From assembly GCA_028564705.1 (NCBI GenBank), contig JAPXFQ010002738.1:1240001-1304000 (forward strand): a DNA stretch of 64,000 bases, written 5' to 3'. The DNA comes from Apricaphanius iberus (taxonomy: Eukaryota; Chordata; Actinopteri; Cyprinodontiformes; Aphaniidae). The notes below the pieces were generated by a model. That model was not told the origin of the DNA and ran no database searches. It was given only the letters and a program-made list of their open reading frames with translations. A program made the translations under genes and the position numbers. Positions within the stretch are counted from its first letter, which is position 1. Every line of letters starts with the position of its first letter. Shown here in pieces: positions 24,862 to 36,569 of the stretch.

Positions 24862-25252
24862 AGATGCACCGATCATCTTTTTTTTGTTCCCAATATCGAT
24901 TCAGATTTCTAAAGGTCATAATCTGCCGATACCGGTCCGATCCAAACAGTGCTGAATTACATGAAGGAAAAGGCGCTAAGGATGCAACGATATCACTTAT
25001 TTCAAACCGATACGGCACCAATACTTGGGTCTGAGTAGCTACCGATACCAAGTACCAATGCCAGTATTTCTACCACACACAAAAATGCAATAAATTTGAA
25101 GACGTGTTTTATTTTCTTGTCTGCTTGTTACAAATGATGGTGAATTAGAAAAAATAAAAATGACAGCAAAATAAAAATTTAAAGTGAAAAATGCAGTTTC
25201 CACATTTTAGGTGTCGGTTCGGACACCGTAAATAAGAACGGTATTGGCCGCG
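24862..25252. mobile_element. Two adjoining hAT-like fragments
   Basis: 24862-24977 begins GAGATGCACCGATCATC and carries ATAATCTGCCGATACC, the end of a hAT family also seen at 34817-35990 and 37268-37690. At 24978 a second element begins AAGGATGCAACGATATCAC, the same family as 3258-3595. Its right end is degraded at GTATTGGCC (about 25250). Both are non-coding. Confidence 0.65.
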
Positions 25253-25254
25253 AA

Positions 25255-25850
25255 TAAAAAACTTTATTTGTATAGCACAGAAGGTGCTTTATAAACAGAA
25301 TAGTAAACAAAAAACACCAAATTAAAGACACACAGTTTTAATAAGAGGTTTTTAGCTGGCCTTTAAACAAAAACAGCAGTCTGCTGATCTAAGAGACAGA
25401 GGAGGGGAGTTCCAGAGCCTTGGAGCCACTGATGAAAACACTTTTGGTTTTCAGTCTTGAATGGGGGACATTTAGCAGATCATGGGATCTCAGCGCCCTG
25501 GTGGGGGGTGGGGGGTGGGGTGGGGGGTGTAAGGTTATAAAAGACCAGAGATATTTACTATACTGTTGTCCAACCATGCAGAGCTCTCCGTGTCAGGAGC
25601 AGGATCATAAAGTGGGAGCCAGGGAGTTGTTGTGGAGTGGAGTTATAAGGCAACATTTTGAAGAACAGAATGCAACTGGTCGAACGAGGAGTTCATATGG
25701 AAACGTGTAGAGGGCATTGCAGTATTCAAAAACAGACAAAACGCAAGCGTGAATTTAAATTTCCATTTCACGATGGGAGACGAAGGGGGTGGAGGTTATT
25801 GTCGGAATTTTCCTCAGATGGTGGAAACAGAAACGAACCGGGGATGTAAT
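25255..25850 (-). mobile_element. Probable retroelement-derived dispersed repeat
   Basis: It opens CTTTATTTGTATAGCACAGAAGGTGC and continues with GGGAGTTCCAGAGCCTTGGAGC, then GGGCATTGCAGTATTC. This is a phrase order I recognise from a common dispersed repeat of fish genomes, probably the 3' part of a non-LTR retrotransposon. It is diverged and non-coding here. The orientation is assumed from AATAAAAAACTTTATTTG at the left. The family assignment rests on memory only. Confidence 0.5.
25498..25531 (+). repeat. G-run cluster, G-quadruplex candidate
   Basis: Five runs of four to six G separated by single T bases lie in about 32 bases. This exceeds the usual four-run requirement for an intramolecular quadruplex. 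Confidence 0.75.
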
Positions 25851-26435
25851 CAATAGATAGCGATATCTGTCGACAGGCAGGCGATAGACAAAAGAAGGGG
25901 TTGTTAAAAAAGTTTGATTAAAAAAAACAAACACTTTCCCCTCATATTTTCAATATATCCTATCAGGTAGCTTAATACAACGGTCACTACTAAAGAATCA
26001 TAAACGCACACCCAGGCAGCTCCGTCACCCATCACTCTCTACTTTCAAAACACAAAAAGGATCGAATGATTTGAGTTGCAACAGAATTTGTTGACGGTCC
26101 CTAATCGAACCATCGCCGTAAAACTAACTTCACCTCGGTCAGATGTCACAGCAATGAGGAAGTTGTCCTGGTAAAATGTTTCAGTAGCTCAGGTAAATGT
26201 TGCGTCCCGTTCTGAACCAATCCGCGACACACTAAAACACTAAATGTAGCGATAATAAACCAAATAAAATACTATGATCAGTTGTCTTAAACAGGACTCC
26301 CACTACCACGACTCGCTTCGAATCACTGTTACGGAGAGACACGGGAAACGTACCCAGGTCGCGCTGCATGCGGCTTTTAAAATATCCACCCGATCCTCAG
26401 AAGCGAAAAAGGCTTAAAAAAAAAAAAACACAACT
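25851..26435. other. Unassigned sequence, probably element-derived
   Basis: It starts near GGGATGTAATCAATAGATAGCG and may be the outer part of element R, which follows. No paired end was found. Confidence 0.35.
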
Positions 26436-26935
26436 GAAGGTTGAAAAACCAGTGTGGTGGGCTCTATCTACACTCTGGTATCGGTGAGTAGCTGGTTAGC
26501 TTTAGCGTTAGCAGCTGAAATGAATTAGAATAAGATTTGTTGTCAAGCTAAACCAAAGGTTTCAGCTATTCCTACTCTAAAGTGTCGTAGAATGTTTAAA
26601 AGATTATAAAGCGTCACGATAAGCATTTTATTTGAAGTACCGACGTAATTTAAAAAACAAATAGTATAATTGTTAATAACATAATTCTTTGTATTTACTG
26701 ATGTTACTCAGGTCTTTGTTTCTGTCCTACAAACTAAGTTAAGATAACTTTTTTTTTAAATGATAATTTTATTCCTAGTTTGAAAATTAGTTCATAGAAG
26801 AAGAATAAAACTACGTGGTAGGCACTTAAAATACCTTTTCTACATTTTGGGATATTTATCGATAATTACCAATATCGATCAATCTGACTATTCCCTTTAT
26901 CGAAATGCTGATTTCGATGATTATGGCTTACAGCT
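26436..26935 (-). mobile_element. Element 'R', copy 1
   Basis: It matches the reverse complement of 37692-38240. Shared phrases include GGCACTTAAAATACCTTTT (26821) against AAAAGGTATTTTAAGTGCC (37769). The GAGTAGCTGGTTAGCTTTAGC block (26484) corresponds to GCTAAAGCTAACAGCTACTC near 38155. It is non-coding and its termini are not resolved. Confidence 0.6.
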
Positions 26936-28156
26936 TATGAAAACCCCAAATTCAAAATATCAGAAATTTGGAATTAGAAAGTAACATGAAATCAATAAAA
27001 CAAGGATTTTAAACAGTCGGCTGAGTGTGTGATTGTCCGATAAATCCAGGGGTTTCTTGGTGTTGTGGTTCCAGCAGAACCTGCTTAAATCCTTCTGATT
27101 GGTTAACTTTTTGTTTTTAGTAATGATTAGTTACTAATTAAATGATAAAATACTAAACATGCCGCAAGATAATGAACAGAACTTTCCAGTTCAGTTTCAT
27201 TTAACAGGTTTACTCTACGAAGAATGTTTAATTAAAGTGGAGTTGTTATTTTCCAACCGGGAAATCTATTACATTAAAGAATAATTTTCTCCAGCTCTCT
27301 ACTTGCAGCCCATTTAAAACTGCATGAAAGGTCTGCTGAACATGTCAAATAAAATTGCCTTGTCGCTGAAATTCTGCTGTACAAATAAATTTGCCTTGTC
27401 ACAAACATGGCTGCCTGGCACACACTGTTACAGAAATTATTACATATGGAAAATACTTTTATTAAACTGTTAAATGTGGTGTTTTATCAGTTAAATCTGG
27501 ATTAATGCTGTCTAAAGACTAAACCAGTGAAGAAGTTACATATAGGACTTTTGTTTTCTGAGTTAGAATTTAAAAATGTTCCAGAAACAGCTGCAGAGGG
27601 CTTCATGTCTTTGTTTGCCTTGGGTCCACAAACTGCTAAATCCACCACAGAGTACGGAGTCCAGGTCTGAGACGATGCTCAGATGTCTCATGGGAGTCTT
27701 TGATTTATATGAGCTTTCGTTTTTATGTACCAACATCTCCAACGGAAATAAATCAGTGAATCAAATCAAAATCAAACTCTGTCCATTAAGTTGAGAACCT
27801 TAGGCGTCTGCACCAAGTACTCTAATCTATCAAAAAGACTGACGGCCTTCACATTTTTTTGTCACATTTGAAAATAAAATGGGTAAAATATGGAAAATAA
27901 TGTATTTACATGACCCCTGAGCTTGCCGTATACTGCATCCAAACAGTGCGTTGTTATTAATGTATTGCACATACTGACATTGCAATGACGATTTCCAATT
28001 TAAATAGCGTACTGGTCTAGTTAGCTTTTTTAAGCAGACACAAAGTTGGGACAAAATATTTTAGCTCCTTTTTAGATTGAGAATTCAATCCAAGATTAGA
28101 CGAGACACTTAACTTTCTTTCTGTTCTCGAGAAACAAATAGTTTCTTATTGTTATT
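26936..28156. other. Unassigned AT-rich sequence
   Basis: No repeat ends, promoters or exons were recognised. The 72-codon frame at 27576-27794 has no domain. Confidence 0.4.
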
Positions 28157-29191
28157 TTAAAGGGACTATCATGCTATTTTACGGCTTTCAACTTCTGGGA
28201 TGGACAAATATATGATAAAATGTTACCGTTGGTGTTATACAGTATTAATTTGTCCTAAAATTTAACTTGTATCCTGTAGTTAATGTTGGACCACGAAGTA
28301 AAACGGCTCGTTTCTCTATAAACCCGCCTCCTGCACCTCCCCCGCTCTGCTCCTTTTGTGCAGAGCAGCCCAGACTGATAAAAACAGAGCTGAGCTTTAT
28401 CTCAAACAGCATTCTGACAGTGAATTTGAAAAGCACAGAACACCACAATGAAACTCCCTTATATTAAGGGCTCAAACGTTTGGTTTATTTATTTATTTTT
28501 GTTACAAACAGAGTCAATAAAGCTTATTTCAGTTGCTAAATCTCAGAGCTTTAGACAGAGCCCAAACCAACGTAGCTGCGTCCATTAAGCTAATCTTTCC
28601 AGCCCAGTATATAAAAAAGCTGTGGGTGTTGTTTGCGCCCGTTTACTGAACATTCTGAGATGCTACAGATCAATTAAATTACCACAAAATACTGTTATAA
28701 GATCACATAAGCAGCTTGAAAAATGGCTAACCCACATTAGCATTAGCAAGTAGCCGCTTACTTCTCTGTCCATCAGGCGTCTTTGTTCTTTGATCCAGCT
28801 GCTGTTCTTTAGTAATGTAGAATAAAATCCTGTAATCCATGCAGCCGAACAGGCGTTTTCACAAAGAAAGTAAAAAATCCAACAAAAAAGTGTTTTGAGC
28901 TGCAAAAAACCGAAGCAGCTATGAGCTTTGAGAAGGAGGAGGGCGTGTTTGGAACTCTAGCAGAGGTAAGGCGCTCTGCCTGCAGGAGGCGGTGCAGACA
29001 CCTCTAGCACTCCCTTGTTTTCAACCAGTGATGTCACTAGTTGAACAATCAGTCCAGGAGAGGGAGGGGATTACTCAGACATGTGTGAATTACGCCAAAA
29101 ACCACTCTGGTGGGGTTTTTTATGAGAAAATTGCATTACCAGATGGTTGAAAACTCCAAAAACCTTATTTTGCATGATATAGGCCCTTTAA
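28157..29191 (+). mobile_element. TTAA-flanked MITE 'T1', longer copy (1035 bp)
   Basis: The ends TTAAAGGGACTATCATGC and GCATGATATAGGCCCTTTAA are inverted repeats that include TTAA on both sides. The left ~170 bp and the right ~450 bp match the copy at 11939-12515. The middle (CTCCCCCGCTCTGCTCC onward) is absent there. There is no transposase. TTAA ends suggest mobilisation by a piggyBac-type enzyme, a remnant of which is at 50072. Confidence 0.85.
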
Positions 29192-29595
29192 CAGCATCTG
29201 CCTTGTTCTCTGTCAGTAATTATTAGAAGTTCAGGTAAAGAGATGGAGGGACTGGAGCGTCAGGCCTCTGGAAGCAGAATAAACACATTTAGAGAAGCTT
29301 GAACAGCGATGGTAGCGCCGAGGCTGTCCGGCAGGTGAAAACGGAACTGTTGGGGGCCGGCAGTTCATACAATTTGAGCAGGAATTAAGAGTAGATTAGA
29401 GCCAGCTCTGATTTGATCAGCTGTCAGAGTTGATACATGCGCCTCGGTGCTGGGAAGTAGCGGCCGCGGAAAAGTCCCGGAGCTGATTAAAATGCCACAC
29501 CGAGAGTTCGTGGGATCGCTCCTAGGCTTTCAACCTCAGAGCAACGTCCGTCGATTAGAATGAGCTCTACAGTGGTTCATTAATAAACCAGTTTC
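29192..29595. other. Repeat-free GC-balanced island
   Basis: Between two transposons lies about 400 bp of balanced composition with no simple repeats. It includes GATTTGATCAGCTGTCAGAGTT and AGGAATTAAGAGTAGATTAG near 29370-29430. No frame is convincing. It is a candidate conserved non-coding element. Confidence 0.35.
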
Positions 29596-29599
29596 ACCG

Positions 29600-29880
29600 T
29601 TGAAAAAGGTTACATTCAAAAAACATTCCCACCCCCTGTACTTCTGATCATTTTGCCGTGTTAGAAACACAAGCTGAAAGGCTTTTATTGCCTTTTTATT
29701 ACATGACAGACCAACACAATGTAGTGATAGTTGTAAATTGGAGTAAAATAATTCATTTTTCCACTTTTTTTTACCAATTCAATAAAAAAAAAATGCATCT
29801 ACTCTGATATCCCTGAATTAAACGAAGTGCAACCAGCCACCTTTAGAAGTTTCAATATTAGGAAATGTAGTCAGGGTAAC
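29600..29880 (+). mobile_element. Tc1-like fragment
   Basis: CATCTACTCTGATATCCCTGAATTAAACG.AGTGCAACCAGCCACCTTTAGAAG (29797-29850) corresponds to a 5' non-coding stretch of a fish Tc1 family (ACTCTGATACCCC...GTGCAACCAA). The preceding part has the TGGAGTAAAATAATTCA word. No transposase follows. Confidence 0.55.
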
Positions 29881-30796
29881 TAGCGATGCACAGACAGGAA
29901 AATGTGAGCCGTTATTAATATTGCCTCTGTGGCCGGTAAACAGTATTTACTGATACCATGTGGTGTATATTTTATATCCTTTACTGCCCTTTTGCACAAA
30001 GCTGAGATCGCTTCTCTGCTTCGTTTAACCCCCACAATCCTGCGCTGCATCATCATCACCGTCACATGACCAACTTGCTCCTGAAACACACACAGCAAAA
30101 TGATGGAAATAAACATTAGTTGCTAATGGGAAGCCTATGTCGCGCCCTTCTACTTCCGGTCCCCTACTGCAAAAAGACAAAAAAAAAAAAAAAAAAGAGT
30201 CAACGGCGCAACAAGTTATTTTCGGATCCTGTTTGAAATGCGCCGTGAATTGAACATATGATGTCCGTGAATTTTAAAGACAGATTTTGATGCTGAGAAA
30301 ACGCTGATTTTCGATCAGTGGCAAAAGTTATTTTAGGTTTTGTGTGAAAACGTTTAACGGACTACAACTGCAGAAGAAGAAGAAAAAGGGGAAAATGGTT
30401 GTGATTCACCTCTACGATGAAGGAATGAGCAGTAAACGTGGAGATAACCTCTATAAATCTGACCATGTGGACAGTAGCAGCCATGCTGGGTGAGAAACAG
30501 TCGGTGGAGTGAGAGCCATCATGGAGGAGAAGCTCTACAAGGTCTCGGTGAATGTTTTGAGTGCTAGCTAGCGTTAGCTCCTTGACGTCATGTATGCGTC
30601 TTCTGATTTGTAGGCATTTTATTTGCGAATTTAAAAAAATCAAATAAATCCCAATTCACTTTTTTTGGGCTTCCTGCAGGAACCCAAAACGTTGTTTAAA
30701 CCGGGGAAAATTCCCCAGCATTCTTTATAAATCATAGTTTTGTCCCCACCACTTTAAAACCTGATATATTGAATTTTTTAACCAGAAAAAAGGGTT
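29881..30796. other. Unassigned, probably element-derived sequence
   Basis: It contains a poly-A run near 30178-30196 and the phrase ACTACAACTGCAGAAGAAGAAG at 30361, which often lies inside fish non-autonomous elements. Termini could not be paired. Confidence 0.3.
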
Positions 30797-30901
30797 GTGT
30801 GGCAAAGTGTAAAACAATGTCATACGAGGATTCGAACTACCAGCACCTCAATGGCAGTCCTGCTTCTTGAACACTTTGCCACAGCAGCATCTTGTATGAC
30901 C
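30797..30901 (-). repeat. tRNA-like sequence inside a palindrome
   Basis: Read on the minus strand, TGGCAAAGTGTTCAAGAAGC resembles an A box (TGGCNNAGTGG) and GGTAGTTCGAATCC resembles a B box (GGTTCGANTCC), at tRNA-like spacing. The minus-strand ends GTCATAC and GTATGAC can pair as a 7-bp acceptor-like stem enclosing 82 nt. Arms TGTGGCAAAGTGT at 30798-30810 and their complement at 30871-30883 form an additional inverted repeat. The T-stem pairs poorly, so I do not call a functional tRNA. A tRNA-derived SINE head or tRNA pseudogene is more likely. Confidence 0.45.
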
Positions 30902-31230
30902 AAGGCAGCCAGGGTGTATTATTAAGCTGACATAACCCAACATGATTACTAATTAATACCAGGGTCTGTACATTCGGCCCGCAATGAGGACACAAAACGC
31001 TAGGAGCCATTCAATTGGCTGAAAGCGAACACAGCTGGGTAGGGATGAATGTGATTGACTGATTCATTAGCCAATGGTGATGTTTTGACCCTCGGAGTCT
31101 CAAAACATTACCACACAGAATTCTCTCACAAATGCTGAGAGGTTCACAAATGAGAAGCGGTCCATAAATGCCCATTCAGTGATCCATATGATCTGAGTGA
31201 GTCTATATTCCAAGTTTATTTCAAAATTAT

Positions 31231-32519
31231 ATTTGTGAACCAGATCGTGTGCATTTATGAACTTCTTTAAGTGCATTTGTGAACCAGATCGTGTGCATTT
31301 GTGAACCAGATTATGTGCATTTGTGAACCAGATCGTGTGCATTTGTGAACCTCATTATGTGCATTTGTGAACCGATCGTTTGCATTGTTGAACCTCGTTA
31401 TGTGCATTTGTGAACCAGGTCGTGTGCATTTATGAACCTCTTTAAGTGCATTTGTGAACCAGATCGTGTGCATTTGTGAACCAGATTATGTGCATTTGTG
31501 AACCAGATCGTGTGCATTTGTGAACCTCATTATGTTCATTTGTGAACCGATCGTTTGCATTTTTGAACCTCATTATGTGCATTTGTGAACCGATCGTTTG
31601 CATTTTTGAACCTCATTATGTGCATTTGTGAACCTCATTATGTGCATTTGTGAACCAGATTATGTGCATTTGTGAACCGATCGTTTACATTTGTGAACCA
31701 CATTATGTGCATTTTTGAAACTCATTATGTGTGCATAACCAGATTATGTGCATTTGTGAACCAGATCGTGTGCATTTGTGAACCTCATTTTGTGCATTTG
31801 TGAACCGGATCATGTGCATTTGTGAACCTCATTATGTACATTTGTGAAACAGATTATGTGCATTTATGAACCAGATCGTGTGCATTTGTGAACCAGATTA
31901 TGTGCATTTGTGAACCAGATCGTTTGCATTTGTGAACCTCATTATGTGCATTTGTGAACCGATCGTTTGCATTTTTGAACCTCATTATGTGCATTTGTGA
32001 ACCTCATTATGTGCATTTGTGAACCAGATTATGTGCATTTGTGAACCGATCGTTTACATTTGTGAACCACATTATGTGCATTTTTGAAACTCATTATGTG
32101 TGCATAACCAGATTATGTGCATTTGTGAACCAGATCGTGTGCATTTGTGAACCTCATTTTGTGCATTTGTGAACCGGATCATGTGCATTTGTGAACCTCA
32201 TTATGTACATTTGTGAAACAGATTATGTGCATTTATGAACCAGATCGTGTGCATTTGTGAACCAGATTATGTGCATTTGTGAACCAGATCGTTTGCATTT
32301 GTGAACTTCATTATGTGCATTTGTGAACCAGATCGTGTGCATTTGTGAACCAGATTATGTGCATTTGTGAACCAGATTATGTGCATTTGTGAACCAGATC
32401 GTTTGCATTTGTGAATTTATATTACAAGTGTTTCTCAAAATTGTATTTGTGAACCACAGTGCGTACATTTGTGAAACAGACCGTGTGCATTTCCAAATGA
32501 GCATGTCTATTTGTGAAAA
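31231..32519. repeat. ~20-21-bp minisatellite, ~60 units, with 369-bp higher-order repeat
   Basis: The unit is GTGCATTTGTGAACCAGAT or a variant (CAGATCGT, CAGATTAT, CTCATTAT, CGATCGTTT). A block of 369 bp is repeated: 31544-31912 and 31913-32281 match almost base for base, including the odd sub-unit GTGTGCATAACCAG. About 38 bases of a third copy follow. Minus-strand frames (31100-31342, 31267-31473) are translations of the repeat. Confidence 0.95.
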
Positions 32520-34089
32520 ACCCTGCATGAGTTTATATTTATAATAAGACTTTTTTTTGACTCTATAGGGAAACCGGTTAGAGCAGATAGGAAGGTGGTT
32601 GGAGCTAAATACTGGACAGACTTGACCTGTTAGAGCTTAAGAGTACCTTTAGAGAACCTTACACCCAAACATACAGCCAAATATATTTAAATATTATTAC
32701 TAACCCCAACCACTAGTGTATGTAGAGGTTCTCCATTCAATTTCAAACAAACCTCCAAAAGACCTGAAGCTGCTATTGTTTCTTGAGTTTTGAATTTGAG
32801 TGGCTGAATACAAATACATGCCAGATTTTTTTTTTTTACTTGTGAAACCTTTTTTCTTCCTTTACTGCTCTGAGTTGGTGTTTGGCTCAACAAAACGTGA
32901 AAAAATCCCGGGTTCTGAACTCCTTTTCAATTTTCTGTAAATGAAACCAGATAAAAGGACAAATGAGACGACGCGCGCCACAAAGAGCTGAAGTGTGAAT
33001 TTTAAAGCAGCACAATCGAGCTACCTCTCACTTCAGGAATTAACACCTGAAACGATCTGCTTCCTTCAAAGGCTCAGTGGGGGAAAACCCGTATATCATC
33101 CCTCCTTTAACAATTATTTTATGAAAAGCCCTGTGGCTTTTCCGCATTTACTGCAAAGCAAGTAGGATGAAACCGAAACCTTCCTGATTTAAAGCGACAG
33201 TTACCTGGACAGCTTGTCTGTGGGATCAGTCCTGTTGGCCGATTCAGTCCCGGGGAAGTTCTCCTCTGAAGCCCCTCCTTACCAGACAGATATGGGTCAA
33301 TGCTGCCTCATGTACTCTGGACTGAATCAACCCAGCATGATGCACGAACTCAACTGTCTTCGTCTCTTTAAATGGAAACTGCAATTCCCTCTGACTCTCC
33401 ATTATACCATCTAGAATGAGTGAAACTAGAATGTGTGTCTATGTTGGCTCACCAAACTTGTTGATTTTAAACCGCAGCTCAGAATTAGATTTAATTTTGT
33501 TACTTAGTTTAATTCCTCTTTTGCAGCCATGTTTCAGTAATACACATCCACAAGATACCTATACATGCATTTATTACAAAATGCTTATAAAAAAGTGTTT
33601 GAAATGCTCTGCTTTCCGTACAAGAAACTGCGGTACGTAACTGGAGGCTTGAATTAGCGCTCGTTTTTACCGTCAACCATCGCCGTTTTTTCTGGTATAT
33701 TAAAAAAAGAATATTTTGGTTTAAATAAAATCAACTTTTTATGGCCTCTGATTTCAGGGCTGTCAGTTAAATTGGTGTCTGTTGCTTGTTTGGAAAAAAG
33801 GGGAAAGAGGGAAAGAAGGGAAATTATAGTGAATGCCCCAATTAAACCGTGGCCACACAGTTGCTTGCCCTGCTAAGGATGAGTGTAAAGTGTTCAAATC
33901 ATTTCTTAAAAGAATTTTTTTAAACTTGAGTCGTAAAGTCACTCGGCAGGTGTTGAAATTCAGCTCAGGAACTTGGATTGGAGCGTCATAATTACAAAAA
34001 CATACTTTTATATGTGTTATAACTACATAATAATGTAGTTTTCCTATCAGTTATAATAAAAAAAGTTTTAGATAACAATGTTTTTATGC
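32520..34089. other. Unassigned sequence with a repeat-free island
   Basis: The part 32980-33320 is of balanced composition and not repetitive, and may be conserved non-coding sequence. The remainder is AT-rich. Frames at 33214-33414 and 33416-33640 lack domains. Confidence 0.4.
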
Positions 34090-34338
34090 TAAATAGTTAA
34101 ATCTACTTGAAAAGTTTTTGGAAACGATGTACTTTTAGGAGTAGTTTTACTACACTCTAATTTTTACTTTTACTTGAATAATATTATGATGATGTATAAC
34201 CACTCGATTAAATTTCTGGATATTTCCACCCACTGCAAGTATTTTTACTGAATCAAAATGAGCAAATATTAACCAAAAATGCACCATAGGGACACAAACT
34301 ACAAATTGAGACCTCTTGTTTGTACACAAGCCTTGCTG

Positions 34339-34384
<46 letters not shown>

Positions 34385-34800
34385 GTTCTATCTGCTGAAC
34401 CTATTAGAGATTGAATATACAGTAAACATTACATATTGTCACTGGAAGCACTTTCCCCTGTTCTAACATAAATAATTTTGATTAAAAAAAAATTTCTTCT
34501 GCTTCAAAGTGAATTTTTATTATGATGCTTACATGCAAAAATGATTTCATTGCACATTTAATGTATCAGAACTTGTAAATAATTTATTTACCTATACTAA
34601 CTTATTTATAAATAACTTTTTATTTGTGTGATGAAAACGTCTGAACGGCTGAATTCTGATCATTTACTCAGTACTTGAGTTTTACTTTTTTACTCGAGTA
34701 ATTTCTTGGCGGGATACCTTTTACTTTTATTGTAGGAAAAATATGTTTTAAGTAATGCTAGTTTTACTTGAGTAATTTTTGGCTACTCTACCCTCTTCTG
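34090..34800. mobile_element. hAT-like element with TACTTGAGTA words
   Basis: Repeated TTTTACTTGAGTAATTT words at both sides (34160-34180 and 34670-34790) and the closing GGCTACTCTACCC are typical of a common fish hAT MITE family, from memory. The limits are approximate. It contains a (TTA)n microsatellite at 34339-34384. Confidence 0.55.
34339..34384. repeat. (TTA)n microsatellite
   Basis: About 15 perfect TTA units. Confidence 0.95.
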
Positions 34801-34816
34801 GTAATTTTCGTAAAAA

Positions 34817-34870
34817 CTAGAAATGTCCCGATCCAATCACGCGGTTGGATATCGGCCGCGATCAGGTAGA

Positions 34871-34937
<67 letters not shown>

Positions 34938-35990
34938 GTACCTGTATTATTATTCTATGGGATGGATTTGGTGGCTATTTCTACTCCCAGAGTTCATACC
35001 TATTCAGTTTTCGTCTTTTATTCACTTTAGATAGTATGTAATCTAAACAAGCTGAACAGAGAACTACTTATCAAAGTGAAATTAAACAGTTGCACTTAGA
35101 ATACACCGACGGTTCTTGCACCACATTGAACTATAATACACGTCCCTCTGTGTGTAATCAAATAGTGGGATTGCTGCAGCGTTTTGGTTTTTGCCTCGGA
35201 CAGATGACTTTTCATGGGGGTTTAGACTTTGTATCCATGCGCTGCCGCACTAGAAAATGAAATTACTCATCACTTTAGCCGAAGTTTTAAAATGAGGAAA
35301 CATTTCTCCGGTTAACCGGATCAGAAGTCTAAAATACTATGAATAAAACGATTTGTGGTCTACTAAACTACTCTTCAGTGGCAGAAAAGGCTGTGGGAGG
35401 AAAGCAGCAGCAGCAGACGCCGCTGTTTGGCTCACATGGAAGCGCGTCTATCCAGCCGCAAAAGCTGTAGTTGCGCTACGAAGTCTACGAAACGTTTCAA
35501 CGTGCAGCCAGCTCCCTGTCGGCGACATGCTTCGATCTGTCCGTAAAGTTGAAAGTATCTGCATATTTTCAGGATGTGGTCAGTGTGAATACTGATCTGT
35601 AAAAATGACCCACTTTCTTCAAATTTTTCCGTCTCCTTTCTAATAAACGGTCAAATATTGAGAGCATTCATTTAACGCCACTGATGTGTATAAACGTTCT
35701 CATTATTAAGTGTATTTAAGTTGAGCTGCTATTTGTTTTTGTATTAGATTTTTTTTATATTTACTGCTGCACTAAAGTCTAAAAGTGGATAATTCTTATA
35801 ACTTGATTTTTCAAGCTGCCTTACAGAGTTGCTCTGTTTGTTATCAGAATAGTTAAATGTTAAATTAGGGTGAATAAAAAAGGAACATCCTGGATCTGTT
35901 TCTTCGCTCTTCTTTAGTGTTTTTTTTACATTTTTCCTATAGAAGTATTGGATCGGGACTTGGTATTGGCAGATACTCAAAATCAAATGA
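34817..35990 (+). mobile_element. hAT fragment (CCCGATCC family)
   Basis: The left part AGAAATGTCCCGATCCAATC and ATATCGGCCGCGATCA, and the right part GTATTGGATCGGGACTTGG followed by GGCAGATACTCAAAATCAAA, match the order of a common fish hAT family. The outermost right terminus is missing. A TA run interrupts it at 34879-34937. The small frames inside, for example 35353-35595, show no transposase motif. Confidence 0.65.
34879..34937. repeat. (TA)n microsatellite
   Basis: About 29 TA units with one G interruption. Confidence 0.95.
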
Positions 35991-36181
35991 GTTGCAACAC
36001 CTTGTTGCCACGCTTAGCGAGGTAATATAAAGTTAGAGCAGAAATTCTTCCAGCTGCAAAGGCACATTTTCGTTCATCTTAAAGGACTTTATTGGAGATA
36101 AAAATGAACTTCTAACGTTAAGAATTAAAGTTTGCATTTTTCCCGAACTGGTTTCTTCCAGACATTATTTGCTGAACGCTT

Positions 36182-36569
36182 TAAAGGGGACACGATAGGA
36201 AAATTAGGGTCTGTGCTGATTTATAAACGCTCAAAACTTTAATAAAAAAACAATCTGCCATCAGAAATCTTGTGCTTCTACAAGCCGTTTGAAAGAAGGC
36301 CTTTTTGTGACATCACGAGAGGCATAATTTACATATATGCGCCCCTTGTCCGTCAATTCTCGTGTGACGAATGTGTGGGCTTGGTCTGCTAACCGCTAAT
36401 TTGCATAAAAGTGACAGAGCCTCTAAGCAGTTCACTCAGAAAGGGACTGGAATTGAAATATCACTTTTTTTGAGAGACAGTTTGTGTAAAAAACGTCATT
36501 AACATGTTTTACTTGCACCATAGACCTGCTATGACTTATTTAAAAAAAGGCCTCATATTTCCGCTTTAA
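36182..36569. mobile_element. TTAA-flanked MITE 'T2' (388 bp)
   Basis: The left end TTAAAGGGGACACGATAGG and the right end CCTCATATTTCCGCTTTAA are imperfect inverted repeats, each including a TTAA. The interior, including TTTTTGTGACATCACGAGAGGC, has no frame. The ends differ from T1 and T3, so it is a separate family using the same target. Confidence 0.7.

Noticed and set aside
30797..30901. Functional tRNA gene on the minus strand
   Set aside because: The T-stem pairs poorly, the D-arm is too long and the sequence is part of a larger palindrome. It is annotated as tRNA-like only.
31231..32519. CRISPR-like appearance of short regular repeats
   Set aside because: The units abut directly without unique spacers, in a genome with introns and eukaryotic transposons. 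It is a minisatellite.
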